A stretch of DNA of 64,000 nt from Acidimicrobiales bacterium (GCA_020629695.1 JAHDCV010000006.1:28491-92490); one strand, 5' to 3'; positions 33,756-42,934 are shown, numbered from the stretch's first letter. The notes: a model not told the origin generated them from the letters alone. Numbers and translations are program-made.

Positions 33756-35354
33756 ATGGTCGTCGAAGGTCACCCCACACCACCGCGTCGCACGGCGACC
33801 GTCGACGGTCGCATCGTCGAGATCCCGGACGAACCGATGAGCCTGCTCGACCTCGTCCGGGACGTCGCGGGGGTGCGATCGGCGAAGGACGGCTGCAGTC
33901 CCCAGGGTCAGTGCGGCTGCTGCACCGTGCTGGTCGACGGCGCGGCGCGTGTCGCCTGCGTCACCCCGGCGCGTCGTGTGGCCGGGCGGGACGTGACGAC
34001 GTTCGAGGGTCTGGCCGCCGACCGCCGAGCGGCATGGTGTGACGCACTCGTGGCGACGGGCGGCACCCAGTGCGGTTTCTGCACCCCGGGCATCGCCGTC
34101 CGGCTCGAGGCGGCGGCTGCGGGCGGCGCGGATCTGGCGGACCGGGCCACGGTCGATCGGCAACTCCTCGCCCACCTGTGCCGTTGCACCGGATGGCAGA
34201 CGATCCGGGAAGCGGCCGAACGTGTGGCGGTCGGGCAACCGGTCGACCTCGGCGGTCGAGACCTGGGTGCTGCGGCTCGGCGGGCGGCCCTCGAAGGTGG
34301 TGCCGCACAGTCGGTGGGTCCGGATGTCGCCGCCGGCGGAGGTGGCTTCCCGGCCGACACCGCACCCGACGACGCGCTGGTGGCGGTGCCGTCGGCCGAC
34401 GGTGGATGGGTCGTCGCCGAGACCGTCGCGGCCGCACGGCTGGCCTCGGGCAAGGTGCAGGGCCGGCGGACGACCCAGGGGCACCGGTGGCCGCTCGAGC
34501 TCCCCGAAGGGTCCTTCGTCGCCACGCTCCAGACCACGTGGACCGAGCCGGCGGCGCTCGAGACCGATGCCGCCTGGTGCCGGCCGGGAGCGACGCCGGT
34601 CGGTCCGATCGTCAACGGGGGAGCGTTCGGCGCCAAGGTCGACTCGCCGGTGGCAGATGCCGCCCGACGGCTCGCCGATGAACACGGCCGGGCCGTGCTC
34701 GCGATCTGGAGCCGGGAGGACGCCGTCACGCAGGGCCCGAAGCGGCCACCACTGGCGGCGGGTGTCCGGGCCGACGGGTCCGGCATCGTGCGACTCGTCC
34801 GGACCGCCGGTGCTCGGGACCTCGTCGCCGATCTCCTCCCGGACTGGGACATCGACGAGGTCGACGTCGCCGGCCCGCCGACATCGGTCGAACTCCGCGG
34901 GGCGATCGCGGTCGAGCTCCTGGCGCTCGCCTCCGCGGCCGGCCGCCGGGTGGACCAGCCCGGCGGAGCTCGTGCCACGGCGATGGTCCTCGACGGCGGG
35001 CTGCGCATCGAGGTCGATGCGGGTGACCCGCTCGACGAGACGGTGCTGCGGTCCTACGTGATCGGCGCCGCGCACGCAGCGTGGTCGCTCGTCACCTCCG
35101 AGGCCCTGACGGTGGACGAACACGGCGACGTGCTCGACCTGACGGTTCGGAGCTTCGGCCTCAGCCGTGCGGTCGACACCCCGGAGTTCGACGTCGTGCT
35201 CGTGCCCTCGGACCGGCCATCGGTCTCCTCGCAGCTGGCCGTGATGGTCGCGGTCGCCGAGGCCGTCTGGAGCGCCGCCGGACGGCCGGGACGGTGGCCG
35301 ATCAGCCAGGACGAACTCGGGCGAGTGTCGGCCCGTCGGGAACCCAGCTTGTAG
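33756..35354 (+). CDS. Fusion of 2Fe-2S subunit and shortened molybdopterin-type domain (xanthine dehydrogenase family)
   Basis: 532 residues. Residues 1-160 equal the small iron-sulfur subunit of aldehyde/CO dehydrogenases: a plant-type cluster (C47, C53, C55-C56 region) and a second cluster from TQCGFCTPG and HLCRCTGW. After a linker, residues 200-500 resemble the first part of the molybdopterin subunit (VNGGAFGAKVDSP, IWSREDAV) but the chain is far shorter than the usual 750 or more residues and the later cofactor-binding segments are missing. Electron-transfer function is possible; hydroxylase activity is uncertain. Divergent from the thioredoxin-fold lipoprotein gene by 24 bases. Confidence 0.7.
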   Translation: MVVEGHPTPPRRTATVDGRIVEIPDEPMSLLDLVRDVAGVRSAKDGCSPQGQCGCCTVLVDGAARVACVTPARRVAGRDVTTFEGLAADRRAAWCDALVATGGTQCGFCTPGIAVRLEAAAAGGADLADRATVDRQLLAHLCRCTGWQTIREAAERVAVGQPVDLGGRDLGAAARRAALEGGAAQSVGPDVAAGGGGFPADTAPDDALVAVPSADGGWVVAETVAAARLASGKVQGRRTTQGHRWPLELPEGSFVATLQTTWTEPAALETDAAWCRPGATPVGPIVNGGAFGAKVDSPVADAARRLADEHGRAVLAIWSREDAVTQGPKRPPLAAGVRADGSGIVRLVRTAGARDLVADLLPDWDIDEVDVAGPPTSVELRGAIAVELLALASAAGRRVDQPGGARATAMVLDGGLRIEVDAGDPLDETVLRSYVIGAAHAAWSLVTSEALTVDEHGDVLDLTVRSFGLSRAVDTPEFDVVLVPSDRPSVSSQLAVMVAVAEAVWSAAGRPGRWPISQDELGRVSARREPSL

Positions 35355-35365
35355 TGTCCGCGGAC

Positions 35366-35716
35366 ATGAGCAAGCCCGTCGGTCCCTACTCACCCGTCCT
35401 CCGCGCCGGAGCGCTGCTGTTCACCGCCGGCCAGGTCGGCATCGTCGACGGCGCACTGGTCGACGGCGGCCTCGCCGCCCAGGCCGACCAGGCCCTCGCC
35501 AACCTCCGAGCGGTGCTCGACTCCGAGGGAGCGACGCTCGACGACGTCGTCAAGACGACGGTCTTCCTGACCACGATGGACGACTACGCCGAGATGAACG
35601 AGCGCTACCTCGCGGCCTTCGGTGAGCATCGGCCGGCCCGATCGGCCGTTGCCGTGCACCAGCTCCCCCTGGGGGCTCGGATCGAGATCGAGGCCGTCGC
35701 ACACATCGCCGACTGA
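35366..35716 (+). CDS. RidA family protein
   Basis: 116 residues of the YjgF/YER057c/UK114 fold. SKPVGPYSPVL, LFTAGQVG and the Arg in GARIEIEAVA correspond to the imine deaminase active site. RidA removes reactive enamine/imine by-products of PLP enzymes. A TAGTGT box lies 8 bases before the ATG, consistent with a leaderless message. It follows the fusion gene by 11 bases. Confidence 0.87.
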   Translation: MSKPVGPYSPVLRAGALLFTAGQVGIVDGALVDGGLAAQADQALANLRAVLDSEGATLDDVVKTTVFLTTMDDYAEMNERYLAAFGEHRPARSAVAVHQLPLGARIEIEAVAHIAD

Positions 35717-35777
35717 TTCCGGCCCTGCTGTCCGGCCGGGGGTCGCCGGGAGCGGCGTGGTCTGGCACACTTGCCGG

Positions 35778-35936
35778 GTGATCGAAGCCGCCATCATCGC
35801 CGTCGTCGTCGTGGTCCTGATTCCCGTGGGATTCCTGATGTCGACCTCCATCGCGGCCGGCGTGCTCGGCTTCCTCCTCAAGAGCGACGCCGAGGACCGC
35901 CACGCCGATTCCGAGCTGCTCGAAACGAACCGCTGA
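35778..35936 (+). CDS. Small single-TM membrane protein
   Basis: 52 residues. One strongly hydrophobic helix (residues 2-36) and a charged tail (KSDAEDRHADSELLETNR). The GTG is 7 bases after CACACT, a leaderless-type -10. The frame is conserved-looking in codon use and ends one base before the next GTG, so it probably belongs to an operon with the amidohydrolase gene. Function unknown. Confidence 0.6.
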   Translation: MIEAAIIAVVVVVLIPVGFLMSTSIAAGVLGFLLKSDAEDRHADSELLETNR

Positions 35937-35937
35937 C

Positions 35938-36969
35938 GTGCTGGTCGTCCGATCCGACGACCACCGCGCCCACCACAGCCTGGAGCTCGACGGCGGGCGT
36001 CTCATCCCTTCCTGGGAGGGACCCGACCGAGCCGAGCGGGTCGAGTCGGCCCTGGCCGAACGTGGGTACCGGCGGACCCGGCATGCGCTGCCGGTTTCGG
36101 CCGAGGTTCTCGCGTCCGTGCACAGCCCGGCCTATCTCGAGTTCCTCGTGACCTGTTGGACCCGCTGGGCCGAGACCCACGACGGACCCGCGGCCATGGG
36201 GTTCGCCTGGCCAGCGCGGGGATTCCGCTCCCGCCGCCCGGAGGACCTCGAAGGCCAGCTGGGGTTCCACTCGTTCGCCGCCGACTGTTCGATCACCGAG
36301 CACACGTGGCTCGCGGCCCGGGCCTCGGCCTCCGTGGCGGCCACGGCGGCCCGAGCGGTCGTGGACGGCGAAGCCAGTGCATTCGCCCTGTGTCGACCGC
36401 CGGGTCACCACGCCACCGCTGATCAGTTCGGCGGCTACTGCTATCTGAACAACGCCGCGGTCGCCGTCGAGGTGCTCCGCCGCGGCGGTGCGGACCGGGT
36501 TGGTGTCCTGGACATCGACTACCACCACGGGAACGGCACGCAGGCGATCTTCTATCACCGCGCCGACGTGCCGGTGATCTCGATCCACGCCGATCCGGTC
36601 CAGGCCTTCCCGTGGTTCTCCGGGCATGACGACGAGCTCGGCGCCGGGGCGGGCGAGGGCTGGAATCGCAACTTCCCGTTGCCGGACGGAACCGGAGCGG
36701 ATCGTTGGCTCGACGTCCTCGAGCTGGCGCTCGTGGCCCTCGAGGGTGCGGAGCTCGATGCCCTGGTGGTCTCGACCGGCGTGGACACCTATGAGGGCGA
36801 TCCGATCTCCCACTTCCGCCTCCAGAGTGACGACTTCTTTCGCGTCGGCGCCGCGATCGCGACGGCGCAGCTGCCGACGGTGTTCGTGCTCGAGGGGGGT
36901 TACGCGACCGAGCAACTCGGTACCAACGTCGTCAATATTCTCGATGGCTTCGGCGATCCGCAGAGCTAG
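35938..36969 (+). CDS. Acetylpolyamine amidohydrolase/histone deacetylase family enzyme
   Basis: 343 residues, nearly the same length as bacterial acetylpolyamine amidohydrolase. Catalytic His pair H157-H158 is in RPPGHHAT; zinc ligands are D194 and H196 in DIDYHHGNG and D283 in STGVDTYEGDP, at positions that match the characterised enzyme. It removes acetyl groups from polyamines or related amides. The next enzymes of a polyamine route are possibly the type I glutamine synthetase-like and FAD oxidase genes further right. GTG start two bases after the previous stop. Confidence 0.85.
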   Translation: MLVVRSDDHRAHHSLELDGGRLIPSWEGPDRAERVESALAERGYRRTRHALPVSAEVLASVHSPAYLEFLVTCWTRWAETHDGPAAMGFAWPARGFRSRRPEDLEGQLGFHSFAADCSITEHTWLAARASASVAATAARAVVDGEASAFALCRPPGHHATADQFGGYCYLNNAAVAVEVLRRGGADRVGVLDIDYHHGNGTQAIFYHRADVPVISIHADPVQAFPWFSGHDDELGAGAGEGWNRNFPLPDGTGADRWLDVLELALVALEGAELDALVVSTGVDTYEGDPISHFRLQSDDFFRVGAAIATAQLPTVFVLEGGYATEQLGTNVVNILDGFGDPQS

Positions 36970-37002
36970 CGTCGATCCGTCCAGACGCTCAAAGGACCGC
37001 GC

Positions 37003-38259
37003 GTGATCGACCTCAAGAGACTCCGGGAAGACGCTGACTACCGCCATGGGGCGGAGGCCAAGGGGGCATCCGCCTCCTCGATCGACGAGCTGCTCGCAGC
37101 CGACGAGGCAGCGAGGGCCCAGCGGACCACGACCGAGCAGCTCCGGGCGGAGGCCAATGCCGCTTCCAAGGCGATCGGCAAGGCCGATCCGGCCGAGCGC
37201 CCCGCGGCGATCGAAGCCGCACAGGGGTTGAAGACCGGTCTGAAGACCGCGGAGGACGCACTCGAAGCCGCCGACGCCTCGGTGGCGGAGCTGATCCTGA
37301 CCATCCCGAACCCGGCACACCCGTCGGTGCCCGTCGGTGGTGAGGACGACTTCCGGGTCGAGACCGTCGTCGGTGAGGCCGGCCCTGCACCGTTGTTCTC
37401 CCACGGGGAGCTCGGTGAACGCCTCGGCATCGTCGACACCGAGCGGGCGGTCCGGATGTCGGGCAGCCGTTTCGCGTACGTGCTCGGCGACGCCGTCCGA
37501 CTGCAGTTCGCGCTCGTGCAGTGGACGATGGCATTGCTTGCCGAGGACGGCTTCGTACCCGTCGTGACACCCGTGCTCGTGCGTGAGGACATGATGGTGG
37601 ACGCCGGCTTCTTCCCGACCGACCGGAATCAGGTCTACGAGCTCGAACAGGACGAGCTGTTCCTCGTCGGCACCGCGGAGGTCGGGCTCGCCGGACTGCA
37701 CCGGGGAGAGCGGCTCGATGCCGAGTCGTTGCCGGCGCGCTACGTCGGCTACTCGTCGTGCTTCCGTCGCGAGGCCGGGACCTACGGCAAGGACACCAGC
37801 GGGTTGTTCCGCGTCCACCAGTTCGACAAGGTCGAGATGTTCGTCTACTCGGATCCCGAGAATTCGTGGGACGAACTCGAACTTCTTCGCGCCCGTCAGG
37901 AGCAGATCGTCGGGTCGCTCGGTCTGCCGTATCGCGTGATCACCGTGGCGTCCGGCGACCTGGGCGCCGCGGCGGCGAAGAAGTACGACCTCGAGGTCTG
38001 GTTGCCCTCTGAACAGCGGTATCGCGAGATCACCTCGTGCTCGAACTACACCGACTACTCGGCCCGACGAATGGGGTCACGTGTGAAGGGTGAACACGGC
38101 ACCGAGGTGCTGCACACGCTGAACGGCACGGCCTGCGCGATCGGCCGCACGATGTTGTTTCTCATGGAGAACGCGCAGGATGCCGATGGAATGGTCGCGG
38201 TACCGGAGGTTCTCCGGCCGTACTGCGGGGGCCTGGAGCAGCTTCGCCCGGTCCGCTGA
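37003..38259 (+). CDS. serS: Seryl-tRNA synthetase
   Basis: 418 residues. An N-terminal helical arm (about 1-105) for the long variable arm of tRNA-Ser is followed by the class II core: motif 2 near SSCFRREAGTYGKDTSGLFRVHQF and motif 3 near NGTACAIGRTM. It charges both tRNA-Ser and tRNA-Sec with serine and so feeds SelA. GTG start at 37003, with AAAGGA 11 bases upstream. Confidence 0.95.
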   Translation: MIDLKRLREDADYRHGAEAKGASASSIDELLAADEAARAQRTTTEQLRAEANAASKAIGKADPAERPAAIEAAQGLKTGLKTAEDALEAADASVAELILTIPNPAHPSVPVGGEDDFRVETVVGEAGPAPLFSHGELGERLGIVDTERAVRMSGSRFAYVLGDAVRLQFALVQWTMALLAEDGFVPVVTPVLVREDMMVDAGFFPTDRNQVYELEQDELFLVGTAEVGLAGLHRGERLDAESLPARYVGYSSCFRREAGTYGKDTSGLFRVHQFDKVEMFVYSDPENSWDELELLRARQEQIVGSLGLPYRVITVASGDLGAAAAKKYDLEVWLPSEQRYREITSCSNYTDYSARRMGSRVKGEHGTEVLHTLNGTACAIGRTMLFLMENAQDADGMVAVPEVLRPYCGGLEQLRPVR

Positions 38260-38319
38260 GCCCACCGCATCACTGAACCCATCCCTGCGAGATCGTCAAC
38301 GACGCCGATCGGAGCATCC

Positions 38320-39594
38320 ATGTCCAGCAATGCCTCGACCCATGCCGGGTCGTCCCTGCACCGCCAGGCGGTCACCCAGATCGCTCGCGGTGCCGACCTG
38401 ATCGGGCTCGCACCCCAATACCGGGCGATCCTCGGTGAACCCAAGAACGAGGTCATCGTCAACTTCCCGGTCCAGATGGACGACGGTTCGTGGCAGTCGG
38501 TCCGGGGATATCGGATCCAGCACAACAACATCCTCGGACCCTTCAAGGGCGGGATGCGGTTCGACCCGGGCGTCGATCTCGACGAGGTCAAGGCCCTGGC
38601 CGCCTGGATGACGATCAAGTGCGCCCTCGTCGACCTGCCCCTCGGCGGGGCCAAGGGCGGAGTCGCGATCGATCCCTTTGCGCTCTCCGAGGACGAACTC
38701 CGTCGGGTCGTGCGTCGTTTCACCGCCGCACTCGGATCCAACATCGGACCCGAGCACGACATCCCGGCACCGGACATGGGCACCGACGCCCGCGTCATGG
38801 ACTGGATGATGGACACCTATGCGAACATGAGCGGTCCGGAGCGACGGAACTCGGTCAAGGGTGTCGTCACGGGCAAGTCGCTCATCTGTGGTGGCTCGGT
38901 CGGCCGGGTCGAAGCGACCGGCCGCGGCGTGCTCTACGCGCTCCGCCACTGGTGCGGCGAACACGATCGGGTGCTCGACGGCATGGAGATCGTGGTCCAG
39001 GGCTTCGGCAACGTGGGTCGCCACTTCGCCCGTCTGGCCGCGGAGTCCGGCGCTCGGATCATCGCCGTCGGTGACCACACCGGCGCGATCGGCGATCCGT
39101 CCGGGCTCGATGTGCTGAAGCTCGGGATGTACGTCGACGAACACCGCGGTGTCGCCGGGTTCGGGGCGGCCGACCACATCGACGACCTGTTCTCGGTGAA
39201 GGCCGACGTCGTGGCGCCCTGCGCGCTCGAGAACCAGATCACCGCCGATGTCGCCCGCACGCTCTCCTGCGACGTGATCGTCGAAGGCGCGAACGGTCCG
39301 ACCACACCCGACGCCGATGCGATCCTCGCCGACCGCGGGATCCAGGTCGTGCCGGATGTGCTCGCCAACGCCGGCGGCGTGATCGTCAGCTACTTCGAGT
39401 GGCTGCAGAACCGGTCGGCTCGCGCCTGGTCGGCCGAGGACGTCGACGAGCGGCAGCGGTCCATCATGTGGGCAGCGGCCGATGCCGTGTCATGCGCCGC
39501 CGCGGAGCACGGTGTCAGCTATCGGGACGCCGCCTACGCCGTGGCGCTCCGGCGTCTCGCCGACACCTACGACCGTCGCGGCATCTTCCCCTAG
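38320..39594 (+). CDS. gdhA: Glutamate dehydrogenase (Glu/Leu/Phe/Val family)
   Basis: 424 residues, hexameric GDH length. The substrate domain includes PFKGGMRFDP and the catalytic K in GGAKGGVAIDP; the dinucleotide domain has VVQGFGNVGRHFA. It interconverts 2-oxoglutarate plus ammonia and glutamate. It lies beside the GlnR-like regulator and two glutamine synthetase genes, so nitrogen assimilation control is likely. ATG at 38320 with CGGAG 6 bases upstream. Its TAG stop nearly meets the TAG stop of the regulator gene. Confidence 0.92.
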   Translation: MSSNASTHAGSSLHRQAVTQIARGADLIGLAPQYRAILGEPKNEVIVNFPVQMDDGSWQSVRGYRIQHNNILGPFKGGMRFDPGVDLDEVKALAAWMTIKCALVDLPLGGAKGGVAIDPFALSEDELRRVVRRFTAALGSNIGPEHDIPAPDMGTDARVMDWMMDTYANMSGPERRNSVKGVVTGKSLICGGSVGRVEATGRGVLYALRHWCGEHDRVLDGMEIVVQGFGNVGRHFARLAAESGARIIAVGDHTGAIGDPSGLDVLKLGMYVDEHRGVAGFGAADHIDDLFSVKADVVAPCALENQITADVARTLSCDVIVEGANGPTTPDADAILADRGIQVVPDVLANAGGVIVSYFEWLQNRSARAWSAEDVDERQRSIMWAAADAVSCAAAEHGVSYRDAAYAVALRRLADTYDRRGIFP

Positions 39595-39598
39595 GGAT

Positions 39599-40288
39599 CT
39601 ACTCGGTCGCCCAACGGGACTGGCCGAGCTTGTACCCGACCGATCGCACGGTCTGGATCAGATGCGCGTGTTCATGGCCGAGCTTCGCTCTGAGGCGTCG
39701 CACATGGACGTCGACCGTGCGCGCCCCGCCGTAGTACTCATAACCCCAGACCCGGTTGAGGAGCGTCTCGCGGGTGAAGACCTTCCCGGGGTGCGACGCC
39801 AGGAACTTCAGGAGCTCGTACTCCATGTAGGTCAGGTCGAGCGGGTTTCCGTTCACGGCGGCCTGATACGTCTCGAGGTTGAGTTGCAACGGTCCGTACT
39901 CGACCAACTCCGGTCGGACACCTTTGCCGGCACGCCACATCAGATGTCGGAGCCGGGCTTCCAGTTCGCGCGGGTGGAACGGGGCGATCATGAAGTCGTC
40001 GAAGAGCTCGTGTCGGGTCTCGAGGTCGTCGAGTTGTGAACCGGAGACGAGCACGAGCAGCGGCTCGACCGGTACATCCCGTCGGCGCAGCTCCCGGCAC
40101 AGCAGCCAGGCGGTCTCGCCGTGCTCGCTCACGTCGATGATGGCCCCGGCGAACCCCGCGTCGGGTTCGGCGTCGGCGACGGCACTGACCGATTCCGCGG
40201 CGACCCAGGCATGGCCGGACAGGTCGAGCGTGCGAACGAGTTCCGGTCCCGCGGGATCGGGGTACAGGAGGAGCGGTGTGGTCACCAT
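39599..40288 (-). CDS. OmpR-type orphan regulator, GlnR-like
   Basis: 229 residues. A receiver-like domain (1-120) without the standard acidic pocket pair leads into a winged-helix DNA-binding domain (about 135-225) with LTYMEYELLKFLASHPGKVFTRETLLNRVWG and TVDVHVRRLRAKLG. The layout and the neighbours (gdhA, glnA, glnII) fit GlnR, the global nitrogen regulator of actinobacteria, which is an orphan not controlled by phosphorylation. ATG at 40286-40288 overlaps the glnA stop by 7 bases, so it is translationally coupled to glnA. Confidence 0.78.
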   Translation of the reverse strand: MVTTPLLLYPDPAGPELVRTLDLSGHAWVAAESVSAVADAEPDAGFAGAIIDVSEHGETAWLLCRELRRRDVPVEPLLVLVSGSQLDDLETRHELFDDFMIAPFHPRELEARLRHLMWRAGKGVRPELVEYGPLQLNLETYQAAVNGNPLDLTYMEYELLKFLASHPGKVFTRETLLNRVWGYEYYGGARTVDVHVRRLRAKLGHEHAHLIQTVRSVGYKLGQSRWATE

Positions 40289-41613
40289 GACGGCAGATAC
40301 CGCTCCAGCTCCCATCGGGTGACGTTGGACTTGTAGTCCCACCACTCGGCGCGCTTGTTGCGCAGGAACCACTCGAAGACGTGATCTCCGAGGGCGTCGT
40401 GGACGAGCTCCGAGCCCTCCATGACCTCCAGCGCCTCGGCCAGTGATTGCGGCAGCGGTTCGTAGCCGAGATCCGTGATCTGTCGAGGCGAGAGGTCGTA
40501 CAGGTTCTCGGTCGCTTCATCGGGCAGGTCGTAGCCCTCGCTGATTCCCTTCAGACCGGCGGCCAGGATCACCGAGAACGCCAGGTACGGGTTGCAGGCG
40601 GGGTCCGGCGATCGGTACTCGATGCGGGTGGACGAGGTCTTCTCCGCCTTCGTCACGGGCACCCGGACGAGTGCCGAGCGGTTGTTCTGCGCCCACGAGA
40701 TCCACGTGGGCGCCTCGAAGCCGACCACGAGACGCTTGTACGAATTGACGAGCTGGTTGGTGACGGCCGTGATCTCGCGTGCATGGCGCAGCAGGCCGGC
40801 GGTGAACTGTCGGCCGATCGGCCCGAGGCCGTAGGGGCTCCCGGCGTCATGGAAGGCGTTGACGTCGTCGTCGAACAGCGAGAGGTGCAGGTGCATGCCG
40901 GATCCCTGCACGTCCGCCAACGGCTTCGGCATGAACGAGGCGTAGGTGCCCCGCTCCATGGCCAGCTCCCTGACGATGAGCCGGAACGTCATGATCTGGT
41001 CGGCCATCGTGAGCGCGTCGGTGTAGCGAAGGTCGATCTCGTGCTGCGACGGGGCGTCCTCGTGGAACGAGTACTCGACCGGGATGCCCATCTGCTCGAG
41101 CACCGAGAGGGTCTGTCGGCGCAGATCCGACGCGACGTCGGAGGTGGTCAGGTCGAAGTAGGAGCCGGAGTCGAGCAACTTCGGGCCGTCGGTCGGATCA
41201 CCGTCGGCGAAGTAGAAGAACTCCATCTCGGGGGCGACCATGAACTCGTGTCCCGCCGCCCGGGCGACGTCGAGGTTGCGGCGGAGGATCTGCCGCGGGT
41301 CTCCGTCGAAGGGGGCCCCGTCGGGCTGGTGGATGTCACAGAACATCCGGGCCGAGCTTCCGCCGTCGGCCCAGGGAAGCAACTCGAACGTCGAGGGATC
41401 CGGGATCGCGAGGACGTCGTTCTCCTGCACGCGGGAGAAACCGTCGACGGCCGAACCGTCGAAGTGCAGCCCTTCCTCGAAGGCGGTCTCGAGTTCGATC
41501 GGGGAGATCGCCACCGACTTGAGCTGGCCGAGAACGTCGGTGAACCACAGACGCACCAGCTTGACCTGGCGTTCTTCGACGGCCCGCAGGACGTATTCGT
41601 GTTGTCGTTCCAC
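40282..41613 (-). CDS. glnA: Glutamine synthetase type I (GSI-alpha-like)
   Basis: 443 residues. VAPEMEFFYF, the HMHLHLSL-type loop (GSGMHLHLSL) and NNRSALVRVP are active-site segments. The C-terminus (EWWDYKSNVTRWELERY) is of the GSI-alpha kind, and NLYDLSP keeps a Tyr at the adenylylation position seen in GSI-beta. It makes glutamine from glutamate and ammonia, or gamma-glutamylates another amine such as a polyamine. GTG start at 41611-41613. Divergent from the type II enzyme gene across 140 bases. Confidence 0.88.
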   Translation of the reverse strand: MERQHEYVLRAVEERQVKLVRLWFTDVLGQLKSVAISPIELETAFEEGLHFDGSAVDGFSRVQENDVLAIPDPSTFELLPWADGGSSARMFCDIHQPDGAPFDGDPRQILRRNLDVARAAGHEFMVAPEMEFFYFADGDPTDGPKLLDSGSYFDLTTSDVASDLRRQTLSVLEQMGIPVEYSFHEDAPSQHEIDLRYTDALTMADQIMTFRLIVRELAMERGTYASFMPKPLADVQGSGMHLHLSLFDDDVNAFHDAGSPYGLGPIGRQFTAGLLRHAREITAVTNQLVNSYKRLVVGFEAPTWISWAQNNRSALVRVPVTKAEKTSSTRIEYRSPDPACNPYLAFSVILAAGLKGISEGYDLPDEATENLYDLSPRQITDLGYEPLPQSLAEALEVMEGSELVHDALGDHVFEWFLRNKRAEWWDYKSNVTRWELERYLPSW

Positions 41614-41650
41614 GGCTCCGAGGGTGTCAGGGCTTCCGCCCGGCTCACAA

Positions 41651-41694
41651 GGGCAATTGCCCGTTTCACATTCCGTTCACACACAGAGCGTGTG
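41651..41694. promoter_or_regulatory. Operator-like repeats between glnA and glnII
   Basis: Three elements lie in a row: the perfect palindrome GGGCAATTGCCC (41651-41662), two CAC-ended direct half-sites GTTTCAC and GTTCAC with an 11-base period (41663-41680), and the inverted repeat CACAC-N5-GTGTG (41680-41694). The 11-base phasing matches OmpR-family binding and fits control by the adjacent GlnR-like protein. Function inferred. Confidence 0.5.
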
Positions 41695-41753
41695 GGATCG
41701 GGTCCCGAACCGGTTTGCTGGTATGAGCACACCATTCATGAAGGAGTCCCCCC

Positions 41754-42767
41754 ATGGCGTACAGGGCCGAATACATCTGGATCGACGGCACCGAGCCGAC
41801 CCGTGAGGTCCGCTCGAAGACGAAGATCCTGGCCGACGGAGCCGAACCCGGACTCTGGGGCTTCGACGGTTCGTCCACCAACCAGGCCACCGGCGACAAC
41901 TCCGATGTCGTCCTCCAGCCCGTCTTCCAGTGCCCGGACCCGATCCGTGGTGGCGACGACATCCTCGTGTTGTGCGAGACGGCACTCACCGCGGACCTCA
42001 GCCCGCACCCGACCAACACCCGTGCCGCTGCCCGTGAGGCGCTCGAGAAGTACGGCGATCAGGAGCCGTGGTTCGGTCTCGAGCAGGAGTACACCCTTCT
42101 CGACCCGATCACCGGTTGGCCCGCCGGCTTCCCCGCCGGTGGGTTCCCCGCCCCGCAGGGTCCGTACTACTGCGGCGTCGGCGCCGTGAAGATCCACGGT
42201 CGTGAGCTCATCGAGGCCCACACCACCGCCTGCATGCAGGCCGGCCTGAAGATCTCCGGCACCAACGCCGAGGTCATGCCGGGTCAGTGGGAGTTCCAGA
42301 TCGGCCCCGCCGACACCGTCGAGGTGGGCGACCACCTCTGGATGGCCCGCTACCTGCTGTTCCGCCTCGCCGAGAACTACGGCGTGGAGGTCTCGATCGA
42401 GGCCAAGCCGATGAAGGGCGACTGGAACGGCGCCGGCATGCACACCAACTTCTCGACCACCGCCATGCGTGAGGGCTACGACGCCATCACCGCCGCCTGC
42501 GAGGCGATGGGTGCCGAGGGCGTGCCCGAGAAGCACCTCAAGGGTTATGGCGTCGGCATCGAGGATCGCCTCACCGGCGCCCACGAGACCCAGCGCTTCG
42601 ACCAGTTCAGCTACGGCGTGTCCGATCGCGGCGCCTCGATCCGGATCCCGTGGCAGGTGGCCCAGGATGGCAAGGGCTACATCGAGGACCGTCGCCCGAA
42701 CGCCAACGCCGACCCGTATGTGGTCGCCACGCTGCTCACCAACACGATCTGCAGCGCACTGGCCTGA
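41754..42767 (+). CDS. glnII: Glutamine synthetase type II (eukaryote-like)
   Basis: 337 residues. WGFDGSSTNQA, FGLEQEYTLLD, GQWEFQIGP, KGDWNGAGMHTNFST and RIPWQVAQDGKGYIEDRRPNANADPY are GSII signatures. It is the heat-labile, eukaryote-type decameric enzyme found in some actinobacteria and rhizobia, not regulated by adenylylation. ATG at 41754 with strong AAGGAG at 41741-41746. It ends at a good intrinsic terminator. Confidence 0.93.
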   Translation: MAYRAEYIWIDGTEPTREVRSKTKILADGAEPGLWGFDGSSTNQATGDNSDVVLQPVFQCPDPIRGGDDILVLCETALTADLSPHPTNTRAAAREALEKYGDQEPWFGLEQEYTLLDPITGWPAGFPAGGFPAPQGPYYCGVGAVKIHGRELIEAHTTACMQAGLKISGTNAEVMPGQWEFQIGPADTVEVGDHLWMARYLLFRLAENYGVEVSIEAKPMKGDWNGAGMHTNFSTTAMREGYDAITAACEAMGAEGVPEKHLKGYGVGIEDRLTGAHETQRFDQFSYGVSDRGASIRIPWQVAQDGKGYIEDRRPNANADPYVVATLLTNTICSALA

Positions 42768-42790
42768 TCGCCCTCCAAGCGGTTGCAACC

Positions 42791-42832
42791 GAGCCGGGTC
42801 CACGTCGTCGTGGGTCCGGCTCGTGCCGTTTT
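42791..42832 (+). terminator. Intrinsic terminator of glnII
   Basis: A 14-bp stem, GAGCCGGGTCCACG with CGTGGGTCCGGCTC (two G-U pairs), has a TCGT loop and is followed within 6 bases by TTTT at 42829-42832. A small GGTTGCAACC palindrome precedes it at 42781-42790. Confidence 0.75.
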
Positions 42833-42934
42833 CGCCAGGATTTCTTTCCGGATCGCTCCTCGTCCCCTCACGGGCTCCTAACAGAACCCGTCGATGGTTT
42901 CGGTGTCCCCCGACATCAACAGGAGCACAATCCG

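Noticed and set aside
33756..35354. In-frame TGA selenocysteine codon in the 2Fe-2S fusion or the thioredoxin-fold lipoprotein
   Set aside because: Both frames run without internal TGA, and the expected redox positions are Cys. No selenoprotein was found in the window.
36132..36344. Short frames inside the amidohydrolase gene
   Set aside because: The overlapping plus-strand enzyme has all zinc ligands; the small frames have no supporting features.
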